DNA of 64,000 bases from Acanthacorydalis orientalis (lineage: Eukaryota; Arthropoda; Insecta; Megaloptera; Corydalidae). Position 1 is the first letter of the stretch; the number at the start of each line of letters is the position of its first letter. Shown one piece after another: positions 25,595-35,711 of this stretch. The translations under genes and the position numbers were made by a program. Under the pieces are notes generated by a model, which worked only from the letters and a program-made list of their open reading frames with translations, was not told the origin of the DNA and made no database searches. Location: the NCBI GenBank assembly GCA_034766995.1, contig CM068317.1, positions 33,482,001 through 33,546,000 of the forward strand, read 5' to 3'.

Positions 25595-25803
25595 AAAATA
25601 AAACTACATTGAAAGAAATGTAGAACAAAAAGAATGAATAACATATTTTTTAACTTGGGTTTAAAAAATATCTAACACTGTTAGATATAGATTCAATAAT
25701 AGCATGCATTTTGAAATTTGTCAAGCTTATATTTGTTTACCCAATGTCCATGATGCGTTCCTGTGGTCGGGTCTACGCCACTGGCCCCAGAGCCTTGTTT
25801 CAT
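16682..25803 (-). CDS. Slob: Slowpoke-binding protein (Slob), PXK-like pseudokinase; six coding exons
   Basis: Spliced exons: 25803-25741, 23951-23881, 21152-20738, 19498-19109, 19040-18318 and 16784-16682, all with GT-AG borders. All phases agree except for one base in the third exon (see that entry). Corrected length is about 587 residues. Seen: a short N-terminus, one hydrophobic segment (about 22-40) ending in FRRC, a basic Ser/Arg linker with RSRSAS and RRAQS, then a kinase-like fold. The HRDLKxxN position reads CAHLQSGN (about 382-389) and the DFG region reads LAGLEN, so catalytic residues are missing and it should be a pseudokinase. This part resembles vertebrate PXK, including CxHLxSGNV and LENxLLG, but no PX domain is encoded. 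Known: Drosophila Slob binds the Slowpoke calcium-activated potassium channel and 14-3-3 and has several isoforms from alternative starts. RSRSAS and RRARSAS are plausible 14-3-3 or kinase sites (inference). Confidence 0.85.
17017..17085. repeat. (TA)n microsatellite in Slob intron
   Basis: About 69 bp of TA with one ACAT interruption. Confidence 0.97.
17498..17540. repeat. dispersed repeat, copy 1
   Basis: About 43 bp matching the reverse complement of 27834-27878 at close to 90% identity; shared core is GAATTCATTTGTG preceded by GGGATGAAAAA. It lies in a Slob intron and the partner lies between Slob and Fz4. This is probably part of an unclassified mobile element. Confidence 0.6.
17796..17856. 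repeat. (TA)n microsatellite in Slob intron
   Basis: About 61 bp of pure TA. Confidence 0.97.
18318..19040 (-). CDS. Slob: Slob kinase-like exon
   Basis: 723 bp, acceptor AAATAG, donor CGAAG|GTAAGC, entering and leaving in phase 2. It encodes the C-terminal lobe of the PXK-like pseudokinase: [16 protein letters not shown], then CAHLQSGN in place of the catalytic loop, [10 protein letters not shown] in place of DFG, and [12 protein letters not shown]. It ends in a basic stretch with RRARSASE. Nothing usable as a catalytic aspartate is present in the loop. Confidence 0.9.
19109..19498 (-). CDS. Slob: Slob N-lobe exon
   Basis: 390 bp between acceptor TTTTATTAG and donor AAC|GTAAGT, phase 2 on both sides. 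It encodes the N-terminal part of the kinase-like domain ([19 protein letters not shown] and [17 protein letters not shown]). A canonical ATP-binding Gly loop and VAIK lysine are not evident. It is separated from the next exon by only 68 bp, the shortest intron in the window. Confidence 0.9.
19521..19610. repeat. (CA)n-(CATA)n-(TA)n compound microsatellite
   Basis: Grades from CA through CATA to about 48 bp of pure TA. Its left edge is only about 23 bp from the acceptor of the adjacent Slob exon, inside the intron. Confidence 0.97.
19826..19943. repeat. interrupted (TA)n microsatellite
   Basis: About 118 bp of TA with GTAT, CATA and AATA interruptions. Confidence 0.97.
20134..20203. repeat. 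(TA)n microsatellite
   Basis: About 70 bp of TA with one AAT interruption, in a Slob intron. Confidence 0.97.
20363..20680. mobile_element. degenerate dispersed repeat of unknown class
   Basis: Begins with GTAGCGTAGCCAAGATTTTT followed by GGTGGGGGTG, and ends near TTAGCCAAGGGGGCC. The GCGTAGCCA/GGGGG combination recurs in old mobile-element remnants of many arthropods (from general knowledge, not checked). No coding capacity is left. Confidence 0.35.
20738..21152 (-). CDS. Slob: Slob linker exon carrying an apparent one-base frameshift
   Basis: The strong acceptor TTTTCTTTTAAG at 21153 joins the membrane exon in phase 2 and gives a polar Asn/Ser/Gln-rich frame up to a TAA at about 21077-21079. 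The rest of the exon, in the next frame, is clearly coding: [33 protein letters not shown]. It ends at donor ACG|GTGAGT in the phase the following exon needs. The 415 bp is one base too long. Dropping one base of the A3 run at 21079-21081 (plus strand) makes one continuous frame and gives the correct exit phase. It is either an assembly error or a real lesion. An alternative acceptor, CTCTACCAG at 21067, would start in phase 0 and could serve a transcript starting at ATG 21061-21063. Confidence 0.8.
21798..21852. repeat. (TA)n microsatellite
   Basis: About 55 bp of TA directly left of a GC-rich island. Confidence 0.97.
21856..21942 (-). repeat. GC-rich island sharing a motif with 41666-41729
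   Basis: On the minus strand it contains GCGAGCGTGGGGG and then CAGCGAGCAGGAGGCGAA. The second word is identical, over 18 bases, to the plus strand at about 41692-41709, where GAGCACGGGGG also precedes it. The shared order of two motifs supports a dispersed repeat. No frame is conserved. Confidence 0.6.
22370..22610 (-). promoter_or_regulatory. candidate internal Slob promoter or alternative 5' exon
   Basis: A 240-bp GC-richer island in the intron upstream of the linker exon. On the minus strand it holds CTGATTGGT (an inverted CCAAT box), then TTTATAT, and further on a donor-like AACAAG|GTGAAA. A transcript starting here and splicing to the linker exon would make a form without the membrane segment, as alternative Slob starts do in Drosophila. 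Motifs seen; function inferred. Confidence 0.25.
22617..22701. repeat. (TA)n then (CATA)n microsatellite
   Basis: About 53 bp of TA followed by about 32 bp of CATA, ending exactly at the mariner's left end. Confidence 0.97.
22702..23603 (-). mobile_element. defective mariner-family transposon
   Basis: Terminal inverted repeats face each other: GAGGTGTGGTAATTGAATAA at the left and GAGGTGTAACAATTGAATAA on the opposite strand at the right, each bordered by TA, the target duplication of Tc1/mariner elements. The minus strand encodes transposase fragments: [26 protein letters not shown] and [12 protein letters not shown], ending [15 protein letters not shown]. The second aspartate (23070-23072) and third (22973-22975) are 34 residues apart once frameshifts are ignored, the DD34D signature of mariner. 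There are frameshifts and in-frame stops, and at about 900 bp it is shorter than a full 1.3-kb element, with the N-terminal part of the transposase reduced. It cannot make active transposase. Confidence 0.9.
23604..23681. repeat. two adjoining (TA)n blocks
   Basis: TA array starting at the mariner's right end, a short ACACAC break, then a second TA block. Confidence 0.96.
23789..23811. repeat. short (TA)n
   Basis: About 23 bp of TA, about 70 bp from the Slob membrane exon. Confidence 0.9.
23881..23951 (-). CDS. Slob: Slob membrane-segment exon
   Basis: A 71-bp exon between acceptor AATTTTAG and donor GATGCAG|GTTTGT. In phase 0 it reads [20 protein letters not shown] then RRC, a 17-20 residue hydrophobic helix with a positive stop, typical of a single membrane anchor with its C-terminus in the cytosol. 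Its entry phase 0 matches the first coding exon and its exit phase 2 matches the linker exon. Confidence 0.75.
24200..24255. repeat. (TA)n microsatellite
   Basis: About 56 bp of TA in the first Slob intron. Confidence 0.97.
24392..24442. repeat. (TA)n microsatellite
   Basis: About 51 bp of TA in the first Slob intron. Confidence 0.97.
24656..24720. repeat. (TA)n microsatellite
   Basis: About 65 bp of pure TA in the first Slob intron. Confidence 0.97.
25528..25590. repeat. (TA)n microsatellite
   Basis: About 63 bp of TA between the first Slob donor and the rest of the intron. Confidence 0.97.
25741..25803 (-). CDS. Slob: Slob first coding exon
   Basis: Starts at ATG 25801-25803 and encodes [20 protein letters not shown] followed by W, then donor CATTGG|GTAAAC in phase 0. 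The frame stays open upstream to about 25887 without another ATG, so this ATG is the best start. The segment is GC-rich relative to the intron, and the phase matches the membrane exon. Confidence 0.7.
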
Positions 25804-25949
25804 CTGTACCGCCACCTTTCTCCTCGACGTCTTAAGGCGTTCATAACCGACGCCCGTCAGAGTATATTTCGAACGTTTATTACTCAAAACGCAACAAATT
25901 GTTTTACACTCTTTTCCAATGCGTCACTTTATCTAACCTCAAAATTTTG

Positions 25950-26040
25950 ACATGCGTTAGTTTTTCACAAAGCGTTCGATAACTGGCGCGCGTGCGCACG
26001 TAGGAAAAACAAACACGTGCATTGTATACAATAGCCACGT
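25950..26040 (-). promoter_or_regulatory. candidate Slob promoter
   Basis: A CpG-bearing segment 150-240 bp upstream of the start codon, with GGCGCGCGTGCGCACGTAGG at 25985-26004, including the palindrome CGTGCGCACG. It resembles the NRF-1/Ewg-like palindrome found upstream of Usp16-45. Role inferred from position. Confidence 0.35.
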
Positions 26041-27833
26041 CAACATTAAAACAGACAAGATGTTATGCATATACAACGGTATTATTTTTTGGAATTCCGC
26101 TGATAAATATATAAATGCATTTAAAAAAAATGTTTTCTAAACTGAAAAGTGTTTTACTGTGCGAGGTGCGCATTTTCCTGAAGAGTGTGAATCCTAGATA
26201 GGGGAAGAAGACGAGACAAAAAAAAAACAATTAAAATAAAAATCGTGTATATTATTTCATAAATAACTAGTCTCGCGATAATTATTTCCAATAAATCATA
26301 AAACTGCAATGTAATATCATTTCGAAATCAGTAAAATATAAAAAAAATAGAAATATACGTGCACTGTAAGTTCAAATATGTATTTTCATATAAAATTATG
26401 TAATAAATTAAAATACTGAATTAAAACACAGCAACAACAAAAAAGCGACAAATATAGTAATAATTCAATAACAATATTTTTACCTATGGAAATCCCTCAT
26501 GTTTCTGTTTGACTAACAATTTTCTCATCATTTGACAATATAACATTAAATTATAAGTATCAAACGTCTCTTATTCGAATCGGTTCTATCTTTTTGGTAT
26601 ATTGAAAGACGCATTAAAATGATATGACTTCAACACGGACTATAACAGTAAAGAAAACAATTTGCGCCTGCTTCGGCACTCAAACGAAAATATTTTTTGC
26701 GATGGCATAATATATTAAGTTTTAAAAAGATATTACTGAAAATTTCTGGCTATGTGAGTGTGTGTGTATATATATATACATGTATTGAATAAATGTATAA
26801 AATATAAATAGTCACTTTTACATTGAGTATTTTTTAATATTATATATAAATATATACAAAAATATCGTTTCTTTTAATTGATACAAAAATATATACAATA
26901 AAATAATTACATAATATATAATAAATATAAAACTATGTACAAAAATATGGCAATTTGTTTATTATTAATTAGTTCGAACCAAGCGTAATATCAGGATATG
27001 AGTTGAAAGTCGTGAAAAATGTTAAAAAGAAAAGGACGGATTTTCGTAATATAACATAATGTATAGCATTGCTTTTCTTTTTACTCCGAAAAAAATTAAT
27101 TAAAAATTCAGGGAGATTTGAAAATGGAAAAAATATGATACTTTCATATTGAATGAGCGAAGAGTAGGATTAAAAAAAAAACAAGTTTCACATATAAATA
27201 ATATACAATACATACAATAATAGAAAATAAATAATTTGAACTATTGTATATTAGTCGGTATTACTTCTCAACTTGAATAAATATTTTTACAAAAATACTT
27301 TCGTTATAAATATAGTACTGAAAGTTGAAAGAATTATAATAAATTTTTATAAAGTTTCTTTTGGAGAAATATTTACTGCACAAATATTTAAAACAAGATT
27401 TCTTTTAATGAAAATATGTCTTCAGTTAATTAATTGTTAAATATGAAATACTTTGTTAAATCGATGTAAGTAATAAGATATATAATTAATTTAAAAATAT
27501 TTCTGTAAGAATAAATGACAAGTGTTCAAAATTAATACTTTATTTCAGGAAATAAATGTAATTTAATGTTATTATGAAATAATTAGTGATGTTCTGTGGT
27601 TCGTACACTTTCATGTTTAATTTTTTTTCGTTTATATCATTGTTTTCGCTTTTTTTAATATTTACAGTCATTAATAATTTTTGTTAATTACTCAAATTAA
27701 TATATCTTCTTTCCATATCAATATCAGAGTTTATTTCATGTTTGTGCGTTTTTTTTTATTCCGTTGATTGCGCACATTTAGTAAAATTGATCAATCATAA
27801 CGAGGAACACAATAACAGCTCTGACACTGTGGC

Positions 27834-27893
27834 TAAATTCACTACCACAAATGAATTCTTTTTCATCCCACAAACCACACGAAATTCGTTTGT
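27834..27893. repeat. dispersed repeat, copy 2, with local hairpin
   Basis: Matches the reverse complement of 17498-17540. The segment also folds on itself: CACAAATGAATTC at the left and GAAATTCGTTTGTG at the right are near-complementary, with a loop of about 20 bases. Confidence 0.6.
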
Positions 27894-28728
27894 GAAAACA
27901 TAACGAGGATGTTTCAAAAAACATTATATCAATTTACTAAAATTGTTATTTCTCGATACAATTATTACTTACATTTCATTAATATTTGATTAAAAATATC
28001 GTTGGTCTCCTTTAGTTTGAGGATTTTTTTTATTTCAAAATGTAACCAAACTCTATATTCATTTTCTGATATTTTATGAATGCAAAAAAATAATAATGAT
28101 AAGGAATACATGTCACGTATGAAGAGTCATAAATTAATATGAGTTAGCCGTAAGTACAAATATATTAATATATTCTTTTTTGTTAAAAGTTACGAATACG
28201 TTTCCGTTTATAACTGTTTTGTTAATTTAAAGTTAAAAAATATACTTTAATAATATTCAATTTCCAGTCATTTATTTTAGGATTAAATTTGGAAGCTTCA
28301 ATTAAACTGTAAAATTATAAATAATGTATGAAGAAATTCTAAAAGTTTAATAATATAATTAAATCAGTAACATTATGTAATTAAAATTCGAAAAATAATG
28401 CTAATTTCTAAATACTATTATAAATATGGCTCTCTGAAATATATGTAGCAGTTTAAGTAATATTGGGGAGTTATAATGAATATTGAAAACAAACGATGGT
28501 TATGTAGTAAATGACGCTGTAATAATAATGTTCACAAGACGAATGAAAATATAAAAATGTTTCTAGACTAGATTAAAAAATCTTAAATGATCATAATGTT
28601 TATAAATAAAACATCTCGTGTTTTTGAACATTAGTTTTAGACGCACGCAATACGCATAAGGTACTACACGTAAGAAAATAGCGATATGAATGAAAATGGT
28701 GCAGGATAAAGCTATATAATAGGAATTG

Positions 28729-28731
<3 letters not shown>

Positions 28732-28761
<30 letters not shown>
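28732..28761. repeat. short (TA)n
   Basis: About 30 bp of TA in the 3' flank of Fz4. Confidence 0.95.
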
Positions 28762-28762
<1 letters not shown>

Positions 28763-28992
28763 CACTTAATAATCATCTGTGTTAGTTTATCTCACGCTTC
28801 TTTTACTAATGATGCACTCTTATGCCCATCGTTTGAACCCTTTTGAGATTTAATAAATAAATACAATTCAATGCTTACAATTTGAAACGTTTTTTTCTCA
28901 TTTTTAGTGAAACAATATTTTTTCATCTCAATTAATGAAGTACTTAAAGAAAAATTAATATTCACACTCAGTGTAATTGAAATGATAAATAA

Positions 28993-28998
28993 TTTATT
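28993..28998 (-). terminator. candidate Fz4 polyadenylation signal
   Basis: AATAAA on the minus strand about 170 bp after the Fz4 stop codon; chance occurrence cannot be excluded. Confidence 0.25.
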
Positions 28999-29168
28999 CG
29001 ACTAATAATTAACTATTTAAAAAGGAACTATTTAGTTTCAATAAAAATACAGTAGTATTTTTGTTATTTCGTACTGAAACATCCTCGAATATATTTGTTT
29101 AAGTTTTCTATCTTTAATTTCACGAATTATAAATAGCTTATCTTCTGTTTTATAAAATATTTTCGATT

Positions 29169-29476
29169 TTATAAAGGCGTTTCACCACGTCTAGATTGTA
29201 CAATTCCTCGCAAAGACGGAGGTGGTGGCGGTGGTGGTGGTACCATACATTTTAATGGTGGTTGTCTATATGTTGCTGGACCAAGAGCACGTCTAAGAAC
29301 TCGCCGCCATGCACGTAATGTGCGTGGGGACCATACCCAAGCAATCGCTGTTACACCTACCACGAGATACATAAAGGTGTAAAGAAGACAGAGCCAAAGT
29401 GATGTTGATTTCTGGGTCCATAATGAACGTGCATCGTATCCAGCTATATAACCAAGTGGGATAGCGTATACAGATG
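29169..29476 (-). CDS. fz4: Fz4 exon 5: helices 6-7 and cytoplasmic tail
   Basis: Acceptor TTTTACAG; the first two bases complete an alanine codon. The exon encodes [19 protein letters not shown], helix 7 ([19 protein letters not shown]), the Dishevelled-motif position RTLRAW, a basic stretch, an octaproline run and the terminus ETPL before TAA (29169-29171). Confidence 0.93.
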
Positions 29477-29933
29477 CTGTAAAATGAGGACACAGAGACG
29501 ATTAATTATAACGAATACTCATTTAATTAACGATTGAGAAGAAATTTAAAAGAATATCAGATAATTGTGTAAGTTTGAAATCTCAAACCATATAAAATTT
29601 TGCAAGAAAAGTACAACCGAATGAAATATTAATAGATGAAAATGTGTGATATGAAAGACGAAGTCGACTGTAAATAAATATACAAATAATTAGTTACAGA
29701 ACTACAACACATATATACAATTATATTGAAAAGTAAATCGAAGTTTCGAAAGTAGAAACAGTAGAATATGTAGACGAATTAGAAAAATAATTCTAATGTA
29801 AATTACCAGTCCTAATTATATTACTGAAAAATGTATTATATAAGACAAGAAAACAATTCATTTCCAATGCATAGTAAGTTTACCACTAAAAGAAAAGAAT
29901 TCTTACTATATCGTTTCCATTTACACCTCAAAG

Positions 29934-30031
<98 letters not shown>

Positions 30032-30605
30032 CTAAGCATACATTTTATTTTCTTTAGATAAAATCTAACAACTTAAAACATACCAGAAAATAAGAAATAT
30101 GATTATTAGTACGATCTTTTTTAATATAGTTAAGAAAATTAGTTACAAAAGCTTGATTTACAAGTTTTCTACTCATTATAATCAGTACGTTACTATTGTA
30201 CTTCATAAAAATTTTAACGAAGAAGAATATTATACATACAAAAATATGTTACAATTTTTCTATTGTATTTCGGTTTTATATGTCTTATTAAATATTTCCG
30301 TTTCTTATAATTTCTTTTGTAGTGTAATATCATACACATTTTTGATATTTTTCCGTAAACTACTGCTTACATTTTGTTATTTGATTATAAATATTTTCTT
30401 CATATAATAGATTTTTAAGTTTAACAAAAAAATCTCACTTTAATAAGTTTCAGATCACCTCGCGCGCTTAAGAGATCAAAAACTGAACACAATGGAAAGA
30501 TTTTAATAAGTTCAAAATATTCAGACTAGTTTCATATCATTATATATATATATATATATACATACATATATATATACATATATATATATACATATATATA
30601 TATAC

Positions 30606-30669
<64 letters not shown>

Positions 30670-30670
30670 T

Positions 30671-30721
<51 letters not shown>

Positions 30722-31306
30722 TTTTAGATATAGAGATATATCATAATTACAAAATAGAACCAATTTACAAATAGAAATACATCTTTGAATAAAAAAGAGA
30801 TTAAATAATTTACTAATAAATGTGTAAATTAATATTATATAAATATAAAAAAAAATTGTGTAAAAATGCAAATAAGAAGGTATCTAAGAACATGATATTT
30901 ATTCTTTGTATGCCCCACTTAGTTTGTTGGCTTTCTTTTGAAGCCTTTTTATATTTCATCATTTAATATTTTATGTTTCATAGTTTTCGTCAATTTTCTC
31001 TTTACACTATTTTTTTCCATTCAACGTTAATTTTTGAAGTATAGTATTTATGTATGTATCGATTTGCTACTTAATTTCGGGCGATAATGACCTTAGATGT
31101 CGACGCACCCTTAACCCCAATTAAACGAACAAACTATTTAATTTATTTATTAACATCTATTTTACAAAATTAAGTGTGTTAAAATTTTATTATTTTACAC
31201 AAATTTTAATCTAAGTATTTTATGTTATTTCTACGAAAGTTAATTGAAGTAAGCAGTTAGTTAATAATTGAAGACTTTTTTAATAAAATGTAATTTTGTT
31301 TATAAT

Positions 31307-31389
<83 letters not shown>

Positions 31390-32912
31390 GCAGATAAGTA
31401 TGTAAAATGTAAGAATAAATAAATAAAACTTACCAAACACACCAAGTTTCAGCATATTAGGATCACGTCTTACTGAGCGCCGTTGTGGTATTGGCATCGC
31501 AACTGAAGTGATTGGTTGGGTGGGTGGCGCCGTATAAGTGGCTGAAATACGTCTAAGTAACGCACAACCAACAGCCAGACATGCTATACTGATTATAAGG
31601 CAGACACAGCGTGGTGCTATAACCAGAAGTGCTAAAGATGTTGCATCCTGTTTATTCACAGTGCATATACCTAAAAGACACAGGTTTCAGTAATAAAATA
31701 TTCCTAGCTAATAATATAATTTATATGAGTAATCATACTATTGCTATATAACTCACTGCAATTTAAACAAAAATTTATACAGATAATCAGTCGTTCTAAA
31801 TATATTATATAATATACTATATGTATTAAAATAATATAATATATATTAAATATTGCAAGTATAAATGTAATTTAAATTTATTATTATATAATGAACAACA
31901 ATAAAACGTTTAAAAGAGAAAAATAAAAATAAACTTTAATACTTTCATATTTTTTTAAGTTAACTTTATAATGGTTAATATTAAAATGTTAAACGTACAT
32001 AGAATATATCTGCTCACAAGACTTGTCAAGTTATTATTATTATTAAGACTACAGGTAGCTCAAACTTAATGTCTCTGATTTCATAAGTTTTTGAATAGCT
32101 CAGATATTTTAATTATAAGTTGTAGGCTTATTTAAATTATATTTATTTATAATGATAGGAATTTTATTAAAGATTAATTGCTTCATATATCAATTAGAAC
32201 AAGAACAATCAATTGTTATAAAATTAAAGTAAAAAATTATAAGAGATGCCAGTATATCTTGCATTATTAATAGAGAAATGAGAATCTAAAATCCATTGCA
32301 ATTTTACATTTTGGAACAATTTTCCCTTCTATCTATTTCCTGTAAGTCTAAAGCACGAAGTATACAATTTGTTACAATTTTACTACGATGGGAACTCCGC
32401 CACCAAAAGAATGTATCCTAAATAACTATCCAATTCTTTATACCTATATTAATTATAAATTCAATTATAAGAAACGAATCAATAAAGAACTTATTGCTGT
32501 ATGGTAATCACATTTTAATTTTTGAAAGCTTTTATAAATATGTAACTAGTGAATTGTTTGATAAATTAATATAAATGTATATTAACAATCTACGTTATAC
32601 TTATTACTATATTTTTAACAAGAAATTTTCATGAATATTATACAAAATTTGCTTGTTTAATGGCCAAAGATCAAAAATATACATATATTCTTGAATAGAA
32701 TTATATTTGAGTACTTAAATTTCTAAATTTTAATATCTTTTTTTTTAAAAAGAAATAGAACGAATTTATTAAACAATCTAACAGAATCATTTTTAAATAA
32801 CTAGGGGGGTGTGCCCCTAGTCGCTACGCTCGCCGACCCATAGGGGCTCCGCCCCCTTCCGCTTCCTGCACCTACTCGCTTCGCTCGTATCGCATATATT
32901 AGCTCAGTATCG

Positions 32913-32971
<59 letters not shown>

Positions 32972-33193
32972 CATATTTATATATTAGTATGTCTATATAA
33001 TCACTCTACAGTTAAACTGTGCCGTTTGTTTTATAAAGTCCCACATTTCAGTGGAATTATAATGAGACCAATATCCAAATTTTTCGTGTAACTTTGGGTG
33101 TTTTACTGCAAAATCCCTACACATTTTTTGTTCAATTTTTTGTACAATATTTTTGGAAATTTTACAGCATACTTATATGTATGTATGTATGTA

Positions 33194-33256
<63 letters not shown>

Positions 33257-34434
33257 ATATGTATATACAGAGAGAGATAATTCTTTATTTCTGAACCTGT
33301 TATATTTCTTTTATGATAAAAAAATTATGTAATATTATTTTTGAGTGAATGTTGAACGTCACTGATTTTCTTATATACTAGTAGAATATATAGTAAATTT
33401 TAGCAATAATAAAATTATATAGAGTTTAAAACTTGGATACTTTGAAAGATGTAAATTGATTCCTTTTTTTATTAAATATATATTTTCCGAGTTAATTAAT
33501 TATTTTACATTAAAAAACAACAAATAAATCAACATGTTTTTAAACAAAACAAGTATGAGGTGATGTGTAAAAATAAAATGTAATATAAAATTAAAATAAA
33601 ATTTTATAGATAAAATGTTTTCATAAGCAGTGCTCAAAGCGTTAAATTTTTCCTGTCTTTATTACCACCATGACTGAAGTTAAAGTAGTTCAAAATTTGA
33701 TCAGTGATAATAAAGCAAATTGATCATTTCCTCATTCAATTTATACATTTACTGCTTAATGTTGAAAATCTAAATAATACTATACATCAGTGATGGAATA
33801 TAGTATTAATATATATATTTTAATAACAAATTAATAGCTTTTATTATATATCGATACTGTTTGTTTCTGTAAACAACTATACTTCCTTTAAATTATTACT
33901 GTTATCATAAATATATTTTCCAACTAAATAAAACATTTAACTCTATTCTACATTTCTAACACAAAAGTTTAAATAATAGAAGGCTGCTTTTATGTGATGA
34001 ATGAAACATAAATATAGCATTTAAGTATTAATAAACACTTATTTAAAATGATTTGTATTAAATTTAATAATTATATAAATTATATGCGAACGGTTATTTC
34101 CAAACTCATATAATAGCTTTAAAATATACACGTTATAATTTAGAGCATATGCTATGGATCTTGAGGGATATTTCGATAAACCTGTACCTAAAAAGGCACA
34201 CAATGCCACCGTGTTAGGACGAGGACGGGTGCGGAGGTGTCGAGAGACGGAGTCCAGCATCTCGTTGCCGGACATTTGCATGCGCGTCTGCGTTGGCCAC
34301 CACCATCCACTAACCACATTTTTCTGTCTACTCGAAGTTTATTTATTTGTTTTGTGTGCAGAGACACGCCTGCTCTACATAAAACACATAACAACGTTGT
34401 GCATGTTTGTCGAGGGCTTCTAACTCCACAATTA

Positions 34435-34498
<64 letters not shown>

Positions 34499-35639
34499 AA
34501 AGGACAATGTGTGCATACCGTATTTTATACGCTTATTTATTTTACGAAGCATGTTAGTAAAACAAACGATCATTATGAAAATTCCTTTCACGCCTTTTTA
34601 ATGACAGCCAATGAATACTATCAAGATTAAAGTTGAACTAGTACCTAAAAAACATTATTTTTTATGCATTTTTATGGAATACTATCCTATGTTAAGAATG
34701 GAAAGCTATCATTGTTTGTAATAACGCATTCGCATTTTTGAGATATTATTACAAATTAAACTATAAAAGATGAATATAAATCATTATAATTTTATATCAA
34801 AAAAATAAAAATGAATTTACAAATGAAAGTGTTGTGTTAGTCATTAAAAGAATAGAAAAATTAATTTATAGGCATGATAGTTAAATATTCTGAGAGCATA
34901 TGCAAATTGTTAGATTCGTATATTAAATTTAGACATTCTTTTTTTAATATTTTATAACTTTATAAGACATTTATTCGGAATAGAGTTTTTAATTCGTTTT
35001 GTTAAATGAAAATATACCAAAACAAGAAAAATATTACTTCTAAAACAAGTTTTAAGAACTAAATCCTGTACCAATACCTTTGGCATTTCTTTGAATTTAT
35101 ATTTTTTGCGAGAAGCGGCTTCACAAGAATGTATAAAATTGCTCTACAACTTTAATAAAATTACTAACTGAAATTCCATTTGTAGAATGAGTCATTGATT
35201 GAATTTACATATGACGGAAAGGGGAGGACAAAAGTCTTCCGGTTCCATAAAAAAATAGTAAATTTATGATATTTAAAATATACATATTTGAAATAATATT
35301 TGATTCTTTATAAAAAAAATTCATGACAAATTAAGAGAAAAAATTTAACACACTAAAGAAAAAGCGTGGAGAAAATCCCCCTTCGGGGGACGATGAGCAT
35401 AACAAGTAGGGGCAGCGCCTCCTTATTTTGTAAAAATAAATTAGTGTACACATTTAGTACAGTTCATTTTTGTAATAAAGAAAATAGATATTTGTGAACA
35501 CTTAACTAATAATTCCCCAAATAAAACACGCTAAACAGTAAAATTACTTATTTACACCAAATATTCATGTAATATATTCATACCTATCATTTTCTCTCTA
35601 CATTAATCACAGTCAACAATCTGTATAGAGTCTTTAAAC

Positions 35640-35711
<72 letters not shown>

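Larger units (their letters stand above)
26041..28990. other. intergenic region between Slob and Fz4
   Basis: About 3 kb of AT-rich DNA without a supportable exon. It holds one short TA array and the second copy of a dispersed repeat near 27834. Confidence 0.55.

Noticed and set aside
25804..25887. Upstream extension of the Slob first exon
   Set aside because: The frame is open but has no ATG, only a TTG; insect translation should start at 25803.
30099..30407. 102-codon plus-strand open frame in Fz4 intron 4
   Set aside because: Strongly AT-driven Phe/Ile/Tyr/Leu composition, no GC rise and no homology recognised.
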